Positions 44,360-54,005 are shown, counted from the stretch's first letter. The stretch: 64,000 nt of DNA from Halopelagius longus (GCF_900100875.1 NZ_FNKQ01000001.1:620001-684000); one strand, 5' to 3'. Numbers and translations are program-made. The notes: generated by a model not told the origin, from the sequence alone.

Positions 44360-46114
44360 ATGAGTAAACAAGCCTCACGGGAGGACGAGGAGGAGGAGCC
44401 GTTCTCTCACGGGAAGGATCCGAACTTACAGAGTTCGGAGGTCACGGAGGGTGCGGACCGCGCCCCGCACCGCGCGATGTTCCGCGCGATGGGGTTCGAC
44501 GACGAGGACTTGGGGTCGCCGATGGTCGGCATCGCCAACCCCGCCGCGGACATCACCCCGTGTAACGTCCACTTAGACGACGTCGCCGACGCCGCCATCG
44601 AGGGCGTCGAGGACGCCGGCGGGATGCCCATCGAGTTCGGCACCATCACCATCTCGGACGCCATCTCGATGGGGACCGAGGGGATGAAAGCCTCCCTCAT
44701 CTCCCGAGAGGTCATCGCAGACTCCGTCGAACTCGTCGCCTTCGGCGAACGGATGGACGCCCTCGTCACCGTCGCCGGGTGCGACAAGAACCTTCCGGGG
44801 ATGATGATGGCGTCCATCCGGACGGACCTTCCCTCCGTGTTCCTCTACGGGGGGTCCATCATGCCCGGCGAACACGAGGGCCGGGAGGTGACCGTCCAGA
44901 GCGTCTTCGAGGGCGTCGGCACGTACGCCGAGGGCGACATGAGCGCCGACGAACTCGACGACTTGGAGCGCAACGCCTGCCCCGGCGCGGGCTCTTGCGG
45001 CGGGATGTTCACCGCCAACACGATGGCGTCCATCAGCGAAGCCCTCGGGATGGCACCCCTCGGAACGGCGAGTGCGCCCGCCGAGTCCGAGGAACGCTAC
45101 GACGTGGCCCGCCGGTCCGGCGAGGCCGTCCTCAACGCCGTCGAGAACGATATCCGCCCCTCCGACGTCCTCTCGAAGAAGTCCTTCGAGAACGCCATCG
45201 CCCTGCAGGTGGCCGTCGGCGGGTCGACGAACGCCGTCCTCCACTTGCTCGCACTCGCCGCCGAGGCCGGAATCGACCTCGGAATCGACGAGTTCGACGA
45301 GATATCCCGGCGCACGCCGAAGATAGCGAACCTCGAACCCGGCGGGACGAAGGTGATGAAGGATCTCCACGAGGAGGGCGGCGTCCCCGTCGTCATCCGC
45401 CGTCTCCTCGACGCCGGCCTGTTCCACGGCGACGCGATGACCGTCACCGGTCGCACCATCGAGGAGGAACTCGAACAACTGGACCTGCCCGACGACGACG
45501 ACGTCGGCGGCGACTTCATCTACCCCGTCGACGACCCGTATCAGGAGGAGGGCGCCATCAAGATTCTGAAGGGCAACCTCGCGCCCGACGGCGCGGTGCT
45601 GAAAGTGACGGGCGACGACAAGTTCCACCACTCCGGCCCGGTGCGCGTCTTCGAGGGCGAAGAGGACGCGATGGCGTACGTCCAAGAGGGCCACATCGAG
45701 TCCGGCGACGTCATCGCCATCCGCAACGAGGGCCCGCAGGGCGGCCCCGGCATGCGCGAGATGCTCGGCGTCACCGCCGCCGTCGTCGGACAGGGCCACG
45801 AGGACGACGTGGCGCTTCTCACCGACGGTCGGTTCTCCGGGGCGACTCGCGGTCCGATGGTCGGCCACGTCGCGCCCGAGGCGGCGATGGGCGGACCCAT
45901 CGCCCTGTTGGAGGACGGCGACGAGGTGACCGTCGACATCCCGAACCGCGAACTCTCCGTCGACCTCTCCGAGGAAGAACTCGCAGAGCGAAAGGAGGAG
46001 TGGGAACCCCACCCGCCGAACTACACCTCCGGCGTCCTCGCCAAGTACGGCAACGACTTCGGGTCGGCGGCGAACGGCGCGGTGACGAACCCCGGCGCGA
46101 AGCGACAGGACTGA
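44360..46114 (+). CDS. ilvD: Dihydroxy-acid dehydratase
   Basis: The 584-residue enzyme removes water from 2,3-dihydroxy-isovalerate and its homologue in valine, leucine and isoleucine synthesis. Iron-sulfur ligands are the cysteines in [16 protein letters not shown] and [16 protein letters not shown]. The C-terminal [20 protein letters not shown] is the other family signature. The ATG at 44360 (MSKQASRED) has a TTTTAA box 28 bases upstream. No other branched-chain gene is adjacent, so this gene is isolated from the rest of the pathway. Confidence 0.95.
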   Translation: MSKQASREDEEEEPFSHGKDPNLQSSEVTEGADRAPHRAMFRAMGFDDEDLGSPMVGIANPAADITPCNVHLDDVADAAIEGVEDAGGMPIEFGTITISDAISMGTEGMKASLISREVIADSVELVAFGERMDALVTVAGCDKNLPGMMMASIRTDLPSVFLYGGSIMPGEHEGREVTVQSVFEGVGTYAEGDMSADELDDLERNACPGAGSCGGMFTANTMASISEALGMAPLGTASAPAESEERYDVARRSGEAVLNAVENDIRPSDVLSKKSFENAIALQVAVGGSTNAVLHLLALAAEAGIDLGIDEFDEISRRTPKIANLEPGGTKVMKDLHEEGGVPVVIRRLLDAGLFHGDAMTVTGRTIEEELEQLDLPDDDDVGGDFIYPVDDPYQEEGAIKILKGNLAPDGAVLKVTGDDKFHHSGPVRVFEGEEDAMAYVQEGHIESGDVIAIRNEGPQGGPGMREMLGVTAAVVGQGHEDDVALLTDGRFSGATRGPMVGHVAPEAAMGGPIALLEDGDEVTVDIPNRELSVDLSEEELAERKEEWEPHPPNYTSGVLAKYGNDFGSAANGAVTNPGAKRQD

Positions 46115-46392
46115 GTTAGTCTCCGTTTTCGTCTTTTTCGTTCACGAGACGCGAGGCGTTCTGACGACGGTGAAGGGCGAATTCGAACCGCAAAAAGGGT
46201 TCCTTTCACCCTCAGGTAAACACCGTCTGGAGCCTACATATGCAAGCTCGCTCCGCGTAAACGTCCCGGAGACGGAGAAGTATCCTCGAAACGGGAGACG
46301 GGTCTTCATCGCAGGACGGCGGTCCGACGTCCGACGTACCCGGCATTGGCAGGCACAACTAGTTGATGAACAGGCCCTGAAGTTCCGATGCC

Positions 46393-46728
46393 ATGAGCAA
46401 CGACGACACCGAGAGCAACGAGGACGCGCAGGATCAACAGATGGGAGTCGAGTTCGGGTCGCTGGCGGACGAACTCGACGCGGAGGAGTACCCGATGAGC
46501 AAAGAGCAAGTCGTGGACAAGTACGGCGACCACGAACTGAACATCGCAGACGGCACGAAGACGGTCCAGGAGGTACTCGGCCAGCAAGGCGACGAGGAGT
46601 TCCAGTCGGCGAACGACGTTCAGCAGTCCATCCTCAACATGGTCGGGAGCGAGGCGGTCGGACGACAGCGATACAGCGACAGAGCGTTGGACGACGACCC
46701 GCAGGACGGCTCGAACCAGTCGTTCTAA
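46393..46728 (+). CDS. DUF5789-like haloarchaeal protein
   Basis: The 111-residue acidic protein contains MGVEFGSLADELDAEEYPMSKEQVVDKYGDHEL and SILNMVGSEAVGRQRYSDRA, which I associate with DUF5789, a haloarchaeal family of unknown function. There are no cysteines, membrane helices or signal. The gene is flanked by a 278-base gap on the left and a T-rich run 20 bases after its stop, so it is probably a single-gene transcript. Confidence 0.75.
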   Translation: MSNDDTESNEDAQDQQMGVEFGSLADELDAEEYPMSKEQVVDKYGDHELNIADGTKTVQEVLGQQGDEEFQSANDVQQSILNMVGSEAVGRQRYSDRALDDDPQDGSNQSF

Positions 46729-46748
46729 CCGCTCGCGTCCGCACCTCG

Positions 46749-46754
46749 TTTTTT
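46749..46754 (+). terminator. T-rich terminator after the DUF5789-like gene
   Basis: Six consecutive T residues lie 20 bases after the stop codon at 46728. Confidence 0.4.
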
Positions 46755-46858
46755 CTTCGAAGACGTTCTTGCCAAAAGGCCTAAATGGCGTATAGAGAGT
46801 CCGAGGCGCCACATATGCTGGCACCTGCAGGCCGAACGATTAGCCGAGAAGCAGCGCA

Positions 46859-46868
46859 TTATATTTAT
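46859..46868 (+). promoter_or_regulatory. TATA-like box of the otsA-otsB operon
   Basis: TTATATTTAT is only a few bases from the ATG at 46871 but about 23 bases from an in-frame GTG at 46886, which suggests that the GTG may be the true leaderless start. Confidence 0.5.
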
Positions 46869-46870
46869 GA

Positions 46871-48418
46871 ATGAACGTCTCAGACGTGTCGTCCTCGCTG
46901 TCGAATCGGCGAGCGTCGGCCTCCGAGAGAGACGGACGGAGTACGCAGACGACGGACGACGTCGTCGTCGTCTCCAACCGGCAGCCGTACCGGCACGAAT
47001 ACGACGACGAGGGCGGAATAAACGTCAGTCGCCCCACGGGGGGACTGACATCGGCGCTAGACGCGGCGATGCGAGAGCGAAACGGGACGTGGATAGCGTG
47101 GGGCGACGGGAGTGCCGACAGAGACGTCGTCGACGACGAAGGCCACGTGACCGTCCCGCCCGACGAGGAGGAAGGCACGTACACGCTCAACCGGGTGTGG
47201 CTCTCCGACGAGCAAGTCGAGAACTACTACCTCGGATTCAGCAACCGGGTCCTCTGGCCCGTCTGCCACTCGATGCTGATGAACGTCCACTCCGAGGCGG
47301 CGTACTGGCAGAACTACGAGGCGGTGAACGACCAGTTCGTCGACAACGTGGCGAGACACGTCGGCGAATCGACCATCGTCTGGTTCCAGGATTACCACCT
47401 GAGCCTCGCGCCGCGGATGCTCGAATCGCGGGTCCCCGACGGCGCGTTTCTCGCGCACTTCTGGCACATCCCGTGGCCCGGATGGGACATGTTCCGGGCG
47501 TGCCCGCACGGCGAGGAGATAATCGCCGGCCTCCTCGGGAACGACCTCTTGGGCTTCCACGTCCCGCGGTACGGGGAGAACTTCATGGAGTGCGTAGAGC
47601 AGACGCTGCCCGACGCGGACGTCGACAGGGACGCCGCCGAAATCACCTTCCGCGGGAAGACGACGACCATCAAGGCGTTCCCCTTGGGCGTCTCGGTGGA
47701 CACCATCCGAACGGGCGCGAAGTCGGAGGCGGCCGAGTCGTTCTGGAGCGAGTTCGCGGACGAACACCACCTCGACGAGAAGCGAGTCAGCGTGGGCGTC
47801 GACCGCTTGGACTACACCAAGGGCATCCCCGAACGGTTCGAGGCCCTCGAACGACTGTGGGAGGACTCCCCCGAGTGGCGGGGGGCGCTCACCCACGTGC
47901 AGATCGGCTCGAAGAGTCGGTCGGAGATAGAGGAGTACATGGACATCCAGACGGAGGTAGAGGAGGAGGCGGCGCGGATAAACGAGCGCTTCGGCACCGA
48001 CGAGTGGGAGCCGATAGTGTACACGACCGCGCACCTCTCCGACGAGGCGCTGTACGGTGCGTACAGACACGGCGACATCGCCCTCGTCAGCCCCCTTCGG
48101 GACGGCATGAACTTGGTCGCACAGGAGTACGTCGCCGCGCAGGGAGACGACGACGACGCCGTCCTCCTCCTCAGCGACCAGACGGGCGCACACGACTACA
48201 TGGGCGAGTGGACGGTGACCGTCCGCCCGCAGAACACCGACGAGTTCGCGTCCGCCATCGACGACGCGTTGCGCATGCCCGCCAGCGAACGCCGCGAGCG
48301 AATGCGCGAACTGCGGAACCGCGTCGAAGACGCCGACGTGTCGCGGTGGATGCACTCCGTCTTCGAGACGATTGCGGAGATGCAGACCGCCGGAACGGGA
48401 GGGTCGGACGGTGAGTGA
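46871..48418 (+). CDS. otsA: Trehalose-6-phosphate synthase
   Basis: The enzyme has 515 residues from the ATG at 46871, or 510 from the GTG at 46886. It joins a nucleotide-activated glucose to glucose 6-phosphate. GT20 landmarks are VVVSNRQPYRHEY, VWFQDYHLSLAP, HFWHIPWPGWDMF, GVDRLDYTKGIPERF and SPLRDGMNLVAQEYVA. Trehalose is a compatible solute, so this is an osmo- or desiccation-response gene. A strong TATA-like element (46859-46868) overlaps the longer start region and argues for the GTG. The stop overlaps the otsB start by eight bases. Confidence 0.93.
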   Translation: MNVSDVSSSLSNRRASASERDGRSTQTTDDVVVVSNRQPYRHEYDDEGGINVSRPTGGLTSALDAAMRERNGTWIAWGDGSADRDVVDDEGHVTVPPDEEEGTYTLNRVWLSDEQVENYYLGFSNRVLWPVCHSMLMNVHSEAAYWQNYEAVNDQFVDNVARHVGESTIVWFQDYHLSLAPRMLESRVPDGAFLAHFWHIPWPGWDMFRACPHGEEIIAGLLGNDLLGFHVPRYGENFMECVEQTLPDADVDRDAAEITFRGKTTTIKAFPLGVSVDTIRTGAKSEAAESFWSEFADEHHLDEKRVSVGVDRLDYTKGIPERFEALERLWEDSPEWRGALTHVQIGSKSRSEIEEYMDIQTEVEEEAARINERFGTDEWEPIVYTTAHLSDEALYGAYRHGDIALVSPLRDGMNLVAQEYVAAQGDDDDAVLLLSDQTGAHDYMGEWTVTVRPQNTDEFASAIDDALRMPASERRERMRELRNRVEDADVSRWMHSVFETIAEMQTAGTGGSDGE

Positions 48419-49241
48419 GGACGTCGGTGCCTCGCCGAACGAGAGCGGCGAGACCCCCCTGTTTCGGTCGCGGACGACGGAGGTCGGCGAGTGGTTGGAC
48501 GACGCCGAGGGACTGACGCTCGGACTCGACTTCGACGGAACGCTCGCGCCCATCGGCGCGGACCCCGAGGAGACTGAGATCTACCCCGACTCCCGGAAGG
48601 CGGTCGAGGAACTCGTCGACCACCCCCGAATCGAGGTGACGGTCATCAGCGGACGGGAACTCGCCGACGTGGTCGAACGGGTCGGAATCGACGGCATCGA
48701 CTACGCCGGCAACCACGGACTGGAGATGCGAATCGACGGCGAGAAGGAAGTCCACCCGGACGCGGTGACCGCCCGATCCGAGATAGAGGACCTCTGCGCC
48801 GAGATTCGCTCGGAGATAGACCACGTTCCGGGGAGTTTCGTCGAGGAGAAGGGCGTCACCGCGAGCGTCCACTTCCGGCAGACGCCCGAGGAGTACGTCG
48901 AGGAAGTCGTCGCCGCCGTCGAGGAACTCGCCGCCGACTCCGAGGAGGACATCCACGTCGTCTCGGGCAAGCAGATTCGGGAGATTCGCCCCGACGTGGA
49001 CTGGGACAAAGGGCGCGTGGTGGACCGACTCGACGAACGCGCCCCCGACGGGTGGCGGACGATGTACGTCGGCGACGACACCACCGACGAGGACGCCTTC
49101 CGCGCGGTCCAGCCGTCCGGCATCGGCATCCTCGTCGGCGACAGACCCGACACGGACGCCGACTACCGCATCGAAAACCACGAGCAGGTGCCGTCGCTTC
49201 TAGAGTGGCTCGCGACGCGGGCGAGTTCGCCGGAGCGGTAA
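48411..49241 (+). CDS. otsB: Trehalose-6-phosphate phosphatase
   Basis: The 276-residue HAD-family phosphatase releases trehalose. Motifs are LDFDGTLAPIG (nucleophile Asp), VISGRELADV, YAGNHGLEM and YVGDDTTDEDAF. The start is a GTG at 48411 inside the last codons of otsA; the eight-base overlap implies coupled translation. The cluster is minimal: synthase then phosphatase, with no transporter or trehalase next to it. A small PRC-barrel-like gene converges 108 bases after its end. Confidence 0.93.
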   Translation: MSEDVGASPNESGETPLFRSRTTEVGEWLDDAEGLTLGLDFDGTLAPIGADPEETEIYPDSRKAVEELVDHPRIEVTVISGRELADVVERVGIDGIDYAGNHGLEMRIDGEKEVHPDAVTARSEIEDLCAEIRSEIDHVPGSFVEEKGVTASVHFRQTPEEYVEEVVAAVEELAADSEEDIHVVSGKQIREIRPDVDWDKGRVVDRLDERAPDGWRTMYVGDDTTDEDAFRAVQPSGIGILVGDRPDTDADYRIENHEQVPSLLEWLATRASSPER

Positions 49242-49349
49242 CCGACGGCCGTCGCTCCTCGATTCGGGTCGAGCGTCGAGGAACCGGCGCGCCTCGCTTC
49301 GCGTCGGCGAAAAATGCTCGCCGTCGGTTCGTTCGACGGCCCGTGCGGG

Positions 49350-49589
49350 CTACAGTTCCTGCAGTCGAATCTCGTCGCCGGTGATCTCGCGGACGCGCGC
49401 CTCCTGAAGCGGGTAGTTGTCGTCGTCCACGTCTCCCCACCCGAGTTTCGCCTTTATCTCGTCGGTGATGCCCGGGTCGGGTTCGACGTAGGCCGTGCCG
49501 TGGCGCACCTCGGACACGATGCCGATCTTGTCTCCGCGCTCGTTCACCACGTCTTTGCCTTCCTCGGAGTCGGTCACTTCTACTTGCAT
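49350..49589 (-). CDS. PRC-barrel-like small protein
   Basis: The 79-residue protein reads VVNERGDKIGIVSEVRHGTAYVEPDPG followed by KAKLGWGDVDDDNYPLQEARVREIT, which looks like a PRC-barrel (G-x-x-V-x-x-V). Single PRC barrels in archaea have been tied to RNA processing and cell division, but this one could do anything. The gene stands alone, divergent from the HTH regulator across about 200 bases. Confidence 0.7.
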   Translation of the reverse strand: MQVEVTDSEEGKDVVNERGDKIGIVSEVRHGTAYVEPDPGITDEIKAKLGWGDVDDDNYPLQEARVREITGDEIRLQEL

Positions 49590-49795
49590 ACACCCGACAC
49601 GACACTCGCCCGACCATTGATACGTCTGCCTGCAGATTCAAACTCTCTTCACCAACAGTGTCGAACTCTGTCACGTTTTTCGAATCGGGAGGGTGCGGAA
49701 ATCAGGACATAAGGCGGGGTGAGAGTCAAGTTTCGCCTATGGTCGGGGAGCGGGCCGCCACAAGTGATTTACAGTTGAGAGATGCCTAGCAGAGT

Positions 49796-50464
49796 GTGTC
49801 AACGAGCACGATAGCCGTCGTGCGCATCCCGTCCTCGGAGTTCGCCCTCAGCGATACGTTCGAGCGGTACCCCGACGTCGAGTTCGACATCGAACGACTC
49901 GTCGCTCGGGACTCCGACTCCGCGATGCCGTTCATGTGGGCGCGGGGGAGTAACCTCGACGCCGTCGAAGACGCCCTACGGGAGGACTCCAGCGTCGCCG
50001 AGTTGGAGGTTCTCGCCAACCTCGGAGACGAACGGCTCTACCGGATGTCGTGGGTCGCTCACATCCGCCTCGTCATCCACATCCTCCTCGAAGAGGAGGG
50101 GACCATCCTCGACGCCCACGGACGGGGCGGGAACTGGCGCCTCCGCATCATGTTCCCCGAACGGGATTCGCTGTCGGCGACGTACGACTTCTGTAGCGAG
50201 CACGGCCTCTCCTTCGAAGTCGAGAAGGTGTACGACATGAACGAGAGCGCTCGCGCGGGGCGGTTCGGCCTCTCCGAGGAGCAGTTCGACGCGCTGACGA
50301 CCGCCGCCGAACACGGCTACTTCCAAGTTCCGCGCGGCGTCACCGCCGAGGAACTCGGGGAGATGCTCGGCATCACTCACCAGTCCCTCTCGGAACGACT
50401 CCGCCGGGGGCAGGAGAACCTCATCCGCTCGACGCTTCTCATCGACGACCCCGACGTCGAGTGA
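49796..50464 (+). CDS. Bacterio-opsin-activator-type HTH regulator
   Basis: The 222-residue protein has the haloarchaeal Bat-like arrangement: an N-terminal sensory domain (about 1-155) and a C-terminal HTH_10 domain (about 160-215; LSEEQFDALTTAAEHGYFQVPRGVTAEELGEMLGITHQSLSERLRRGQ). The start is a GTG at 49796 (reads MSTSTIAVVRIP). It lies 476 bases upstream of, and on the same strand as, the DUF4212/SSS symporter genes, so it is a candidate regulator of sodium-coupled solute uptake. The ligand is unknown. Confidence 0.85.
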   Translation: MSTSTIAVVRIPSSEFALSDTFERYPDVEFDIERLVARDSDSAMPFMWARGSNLDAVEDALREDSSVAELEVLANLGDERLYRMSWVAHIRLVIHILLEEEGTILDAHGRGGNWRLRIMFPERDSLSATYDFCSEHGLSFEVEKVYDMNESARAGRFGLSEEQFDALTTAAEHGYFQVPRGVTAEELGEMLGITHQSLSERLRRGQENLIRSTLLIDDPDVE

Positions 50465-50940
50465 GTCGGCGGCCGCGAACGGGGACGACGCCGCCGGGGG
50501 ACAGGCCGCTGACACGACCGCGGTGCGTACCGTTCGGATCGACCGCCGTCTCAATTCTTGCCGCACGGAGCCTCTCCCGGCCGATGAACGAGGTGAGTAA
50601 TATGACCTTCGGAACTGGCTATTATGCCTCTTTGTGAATAATTATTATAGTTTCGGGAGTGTTCAGATGTACCGTGTCCGACCGAGGAGAATCGGAGGAT
50701 GCGCTCGCCGCCGACCCGACGGTGACGGCCGCCCCTCGGCCTCACCTACCGGAGGCGTCGGCGGCGGGGGTCGTGCGCTGCCACCCGGTAGCCGCCGTCG
50801 ACGGCGGGCGATCGGACAGTATCGGTGTGCCCCGGACCTCCGAACTCGACGCCGACGTTCGGCGTCCGGTCGGAGGCGGCTGACCGAGGATACGGTTTTC
50901 CAAAATCGAACCACAGACACGACCGTTTCGGAGATACACT
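50465..50940. other. Regulator-symporter intergenic region
   Basis: This gap of 476 bases holds an A/T-rich block (about 50630-50660, including AATAATTATTATAG), a likely promoter or binding region. A 17-codon frame lies at 50584-50637 (MNEVSNMTFGTGYYASL). A weak 69-codon frame at 50674 is listed separately. I see nothing else convincing. Confidence 0.45.
50674..50883 (+). CDS. Possible small protein, doubtful
   Basis: A GTG-started frame of 69 residues (begins MSDRGESEDALAADPTVTAAPR, ends DADVRRPVGGG) lies between the regulator and the symporter pair. The beginning is acidic like real haloarchaeal proteins, and third positions are mostly G or C, but no family, helix or motif is recognised and the last third is not acidic. 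It may be a gene remnant or chance. Confidence 0.25.
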   Translation: MSDRGESEDALAADPTVTAAPRPHLPEASAAGVVRCHPVAAVDGGRSDSIGVPRTSELDADVRRPVGGG

Positions 50941-51390
50941 ATGACAGACAACGACACTCACTCACCTGCGGACGAAGCGAACGTCGAGACGGACGGTGGC
51001 GTGGCCACGCAAGCGGCCCGCGACCACCGAAACATCGACTATCTCAACCGGGAGGTGAACCTCCTCCGGCCGAGTACCCCGTTCATGCGGGACCACTTGC
51101 GGATTATTCGGACCGGATTCGTCATCTGGGCCCTCATCGTCTTCGGTCCGGTGACGCTGACCGCCGTCGCACCGGACGTGATGACGACGACGCTTCCGGT
51201 CATCGGCTTCCCGTTGCACTACTTCCTCGTCGCGGTCGGAGCGCCGTCCGGCGCTCTCATCCTCGCGTTCTGGTACGCCCGGAAGCGCGACGCCTTAGAC
51301 GAGAAGTACGGCATCTCCCACCAGACCGTCACGGAGGACCGCGGCGGCGGCCCGGAGGGAGCGACCGCTGACGGAGGGGTGACCGAATGA
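50941..51390 (+). CDS. DUF4212 small subunit of a sodium:solute symporter
   Basis: The 149-residue protein has NIDYLNREVNLLRPSTPFMRDHLRII, then two membrane helices (FVIWALIVFGPVTLTAV and FPLHYFLVAVGAPSGALILAFWYARKRD). The layout matches DUF4212, a small membrane partner of SSS-family symporters. Its end overlaps the start of the symporter gene (ATGA-type), so the two are translated together. An acidic, glycine-rich head and tail flank the core. Confidence 0.88.
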   Translation: MTDNDTHSPADEANVETDGGVATQAARDHRNIDYLNREVNLLRPSTPFMRDHLRIIRTGFVIWALIVFGPVTLTAVAPDVMTTTLPVIGFPLHYFLVAVGAPSGALILAFWYARKRDALDEKYGISHQTVTEDRGGGPEGATADGGVTE

Positions 51391-53081
51391 TGGAGGTTCT
51401 ACTCCAGAGCGGACTGCTACCGGAGGGACTCAACGTCTCGTTCAAACTCCTCCCGGCCATCCTCGTCACGGGGATGCTACTGCTGTTCCTCGTCATCGGC
51501 TACGTGTTCAAAGTCGCCGACACCGAGGGCATGTGGGTCGCCGGGCGGTCCATCGGCAACGTCGAAAACGGGATGGCCATCGGTGCCAACTGGATGTCGG
51601 CGGCGTCGTACCTCGGGATGGCGGCGCTCATCGCCACCTCCGGGTTCTACGGGCTGTCGTTCATCGTCGGCTGGTCCACGGGCTACTTCATCCTGCTCAT
51701 CTTCATGGCCGCGCAGATGCGCCGGTTCGGGAAGTACACCGCCCCGGACTTCGTCGGCGACCGCTTCAACTCCGATAGCGCCCGCGCCATCGCCGCGGTG
51801 ACGACGTTCCTCATCGGGTTCGTCTACGCCATCGGCCAAGCCCGCGGGATGGGTCTGGTCGGCCTGTACATCTTCGGCGACATCGGCATCCCGGGTCTCA
51901 GCGGCTACCAGTCGATGGTCGTCGCCATGATGGCCATCACCGTCGGCTACCTGACGCTCTCGGGCATGCTGGGCGCGACGAAGAACATGGCCGTCCAGTA
52001 CGTCATCCTCATCGTCGCGTTCCTCGCGGGCCTGTACGTCGTCGGCTTCACGCAGGGGTACTCGACGGTGCTGCCGCAGATAGAGTACGGCACGCTCATC
52101 AGCCAACTCGGCCGCGAGTTCAGCGAACCGTTCGTCAACCAGAGCTACTACCTGTGGGTCGCGACGGCGTTCTCGCTCGTCGTCGGCACCTGCGGACTCC
52201 CGCACGTGCTGGTCCGGTTCTACACCGTCGAGAGCGAGCGAACCGCCCGCTGGTCCACGGTGTGGGGGCTCGGCTTCATCCTGCTCCTGTACCTGAGTTC
52301 GCCCGCGTTCGCCGCGTTCGGGACAGACCTCTACGCGGAGAACATCGGTCCGGTGTACGGCGACCCCGGCATGACCAGCGCCGCCGGCGACGTCATCGTC
52401 GTGCTGGCGGCGCAACTCGCGAACCTGCCGACGTGGTTCGTCGGCCTCGTCGCGGCGGGCGGCATCGCCGCCGCCATCGCGACGACCGCCGGTCTGTTCA
52501 TCGCCGGTTCCTCGGCCATCGCCCACGACATCTACGTCAACATCATCAACGAGGACGCGACCCAACGGCAGCAGATCCTCGTCGGCCGCCTGAGCATCGT
52601 CGCCCTCGGCGTGTTCACGACGCTGGCCGCACTCGACCCGGCGGCACCCATCGCCGCCCTCGTCTCCTACGCGTTCTCGCTTGCGGGTGCCGTGCTGTTC
52701 CCGATGTTCTTCCTCGGCCTCTGGTGGGAGAACACGAACCGCGAGGGCGCGCTCGCCGGCATGACGACCGGACTCGTCATCTGGTTCATTCCGATGGTCA
52801 ACGAGGTGCTGCCGAGTTACGGCCTGTTCGCCGGCGCGGCCAACGCCGACGGCGTCATCTCGCCGGCACTCGCCCAGTGGGTGCCGGCCATCGGGTCCGC
52901 CCTCGTGGCCGTACCCGTCGTCTTCGTCGTCACCATCGCCGTCTCCTACGTGACGACGGAGCCGCCGATGGAGACAAAGCGCATGGTCAGGCAGTGTCAC
53001 AGCCCCGAACCCATGGGCCAGCAACAGACCGCCGAAGACGTGGTCGGCGGCGGCGGTAGCGAAACCCCCGCGGACGACTAA
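51387..53081 (+). CDS. SSS-family sodium:solute symporter (VC_2705/ActP-like)
   Basis: The 564-residue protein has about 13 membrane helices and the SSS signature stretch MWVAGRSIGNVENGMAIGANWMSAASYLGMAALI. It resembles the acetate permease group that pairs with DUF4212, so acetate, another short-chain acid or an amino acid is likely. The start is at the first ATG of ATGATG (51387 or 51390). The end is a glycine-rich acidic tail. A universal-stress protein begins two bases after the stop, and transport plus stress sensing may be linked. The substrate is inferred only from family. Confidence 0.9.
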   Translation: MMEVLLQSGLLPEGLNVSFKLLPAILVTGMLLLFLVIGYVFKVADTEGMWVAGRSIGNVENGMAIGANWMSAASYLGMAALIATSGFYGLSFIVGWSTGYFILLIFMAAQMRRFGKYTAPDFVGDRFNSDSARAIAAVTTFLIGFVYAIGQARGMGLVGLYIFGDIGIPGLSGYQSMVVAMMAITVGYLTLSGMLGATKNMAVQYVILIVAFLAGLYVVGFTQGYSTVLPQIEYGTLISQLGREFSEPFVNQSYYLWVATAFSLVVGTCGLPHVLVRFYTVESERTARWSTVWGLGFILLLYLSSPAFAAFGTDLYAENIGPVYGDPGMTSAAGDVIVVLAAQLANLPTWFVGLVAAGGIAAAIATTAGLFIAGSSAIAHDIYVNIINEDATQRQQILVGRLSIVALGVFTTLAALDPAAPIAALVSYAFSLAGAVLFPMFFLGLWWENTNREGALAGMTTGLVIWFIPMVNEVLPSYGLFAGAANADGVISPALAQWVPAIGSALVAVPVVFVVTIAVSYVTTEPPMETKRMVRQCHSPEPMGQQQTAEDVVGGGGSETPADD

Positions 53082-53083
53082 CG

Positions 53084-53554
53084 ATGTACGAGCACATACT
53101 CGTCCCCACGGACGGTAGCGAGACGGCCCAGCAGGCCGTCGAACAAGCGGTCGACCTCGCCTCGAAGTACGGCGCGACGATTCACGCGCTCTACGTCATC
53201 GACGTGGACGCCGCGAGCTACTCGCTCGGCACCGAGCAGGTGAACCGAATCCGACGCGGCAACCTCGACGAGATGCCGGAGGTGAAAGCGGACGCCAAGG
53301 AGGCGACGGGGTACGTCGCCGACGCCGCCGCCGAACGCGACGTCGCAGTCGAGGAGCACGTCACCACCGGCGAACCCACCCGGGCCATCCGGAAGTTCAT
53401 CGACGAGAACGACATCGACCTCGTGGTGATGGGCTCTCACGGCCGGTCGGGACTCTCCCGCGTCGTCCTCGGCAGCGTCGCCGAGAAAGTCCTGCGCCGG
53501 ACGCGACTGCCCGTCCTCGTCGTCGATAGGGACGACGAAAAGGCGGACCTGTAA
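53084..53554 (+). CDS. Universal stress protein (UspA family)
   Basis: The 156-residue protein has MYEHILVPTDGSETAQQAVE and the ATP-binding motif GSHGRSGLSRVVLGSVAEKVLRR. It should bind ATP as a dimer. It starts two bases after the symporter stop and therefore belongs to that operon. UspA proteins are common partners of haloarchaeal transporters. The target is not known. Confidence 0.9.
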   Translation: MYEHILVPTDGSETAQQAVEQAVDLASKYGATIHALYVIDVDAASYSLGTEQVNRIRRGNLDEMPEVKADAKEATGYVADAAAERDVAVEEHVTTGEPTRAIRKFIDENDIDLVVMGSHGRSGLSRVVLGSVAEKVLRRTRLPVLVVDRDDEKADL

Positions 53555-53618
53555 GGCCCCCCGCCGATATTTGAGACGCCATGAATCACGATTCCCATCC
53601 GAACGGCGGTGACCGCCC

Positions 53619-53822
53619 ATGAGCATCGCAGACACCCTGCGCGAACACGGGTCGGGCATGCTGGCCGACTTAGCGTTCGCCGTCGTCTGGGTGACCGGCG
53701 TCTCCGTCTTCTTCGACTTCGTGACCGGGCCGCAGTGGGCCTACTACCTGTTCATGGCCGCCGGTATCCCCGCCTACTTCGGGTTCTTCTGGTCGCTGAA
53801 GATGGCGCGGGAACAGCAGTAG
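53619..53822 (+). CDS. Two-helix membrane protein, unknown function
   Basis: The 67-residue protein (MSIADTLREHGSGMLADLAF) has two hydrophobic segments ending KMAREQQ. It follows the UspA gene by 64 bases and is preceded by a 13-codon frame (53581-53622, MNHDSHPNGGDRP) whose TGA overlaps its ATG. The same strand and close spacing suggest it is the last gene of the symporter cluster. No family is recognised. Confidence 0.65.
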   Translation: MSIADTLREHGSGMLADLAFAVVWVTGVSVFFDFVTGPQWAYYLFMAAGIPAYFGFFWSLKMAREQQ

Positions 53823-53841
53823 TAGCGGTACGCGTGAGAAC

Positions 53842-53886
53842 GTAGTCGTACCGCGAGGCGAAGCGAGCCCTCGCGGTTCTTTTCGT
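53842..53886 (+). repeat. Palindromic intergenic repeat, copy 1
   Basis: GTAGTCGTA is followed by the stem CCGCGAGG ... CCTCGCGG (53851-53858 and 53869-53876) and then TTCTTTTCG. It could also serve as a terminator. It is similar to copy 2 at 53958. Confidence 0.65.
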
Positions 53887-53957
53887 CGCCAGACGCCCTC
53901 ACCGGCGCACATCCGATACTACGGCGTAGTGACTCGCTATTCGCTCGTCGTTGCAAT

Positions 53958-54005
53958 GTAGTTGTACCGCGAGGCGAGCGAATGCGAGCCTCGCGGCCCT
54001 TTTTG
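53958..54005 (+). repeat. Palindromic intergenic repeat, copy 2
   Basis: GTAGTTGTA is followed by the stem CCGCGAGG ... CCTCGCGG (53967-53974 and 53989-53996) and CCCTTTTTGG. It has the same arrangement as copy 1 about 116 bases earlier. A third, different hairpin (GGTCGCG ... CGCGACC, 54027-54045) lies between this copy and the tRNA. Confidence 0.65.
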
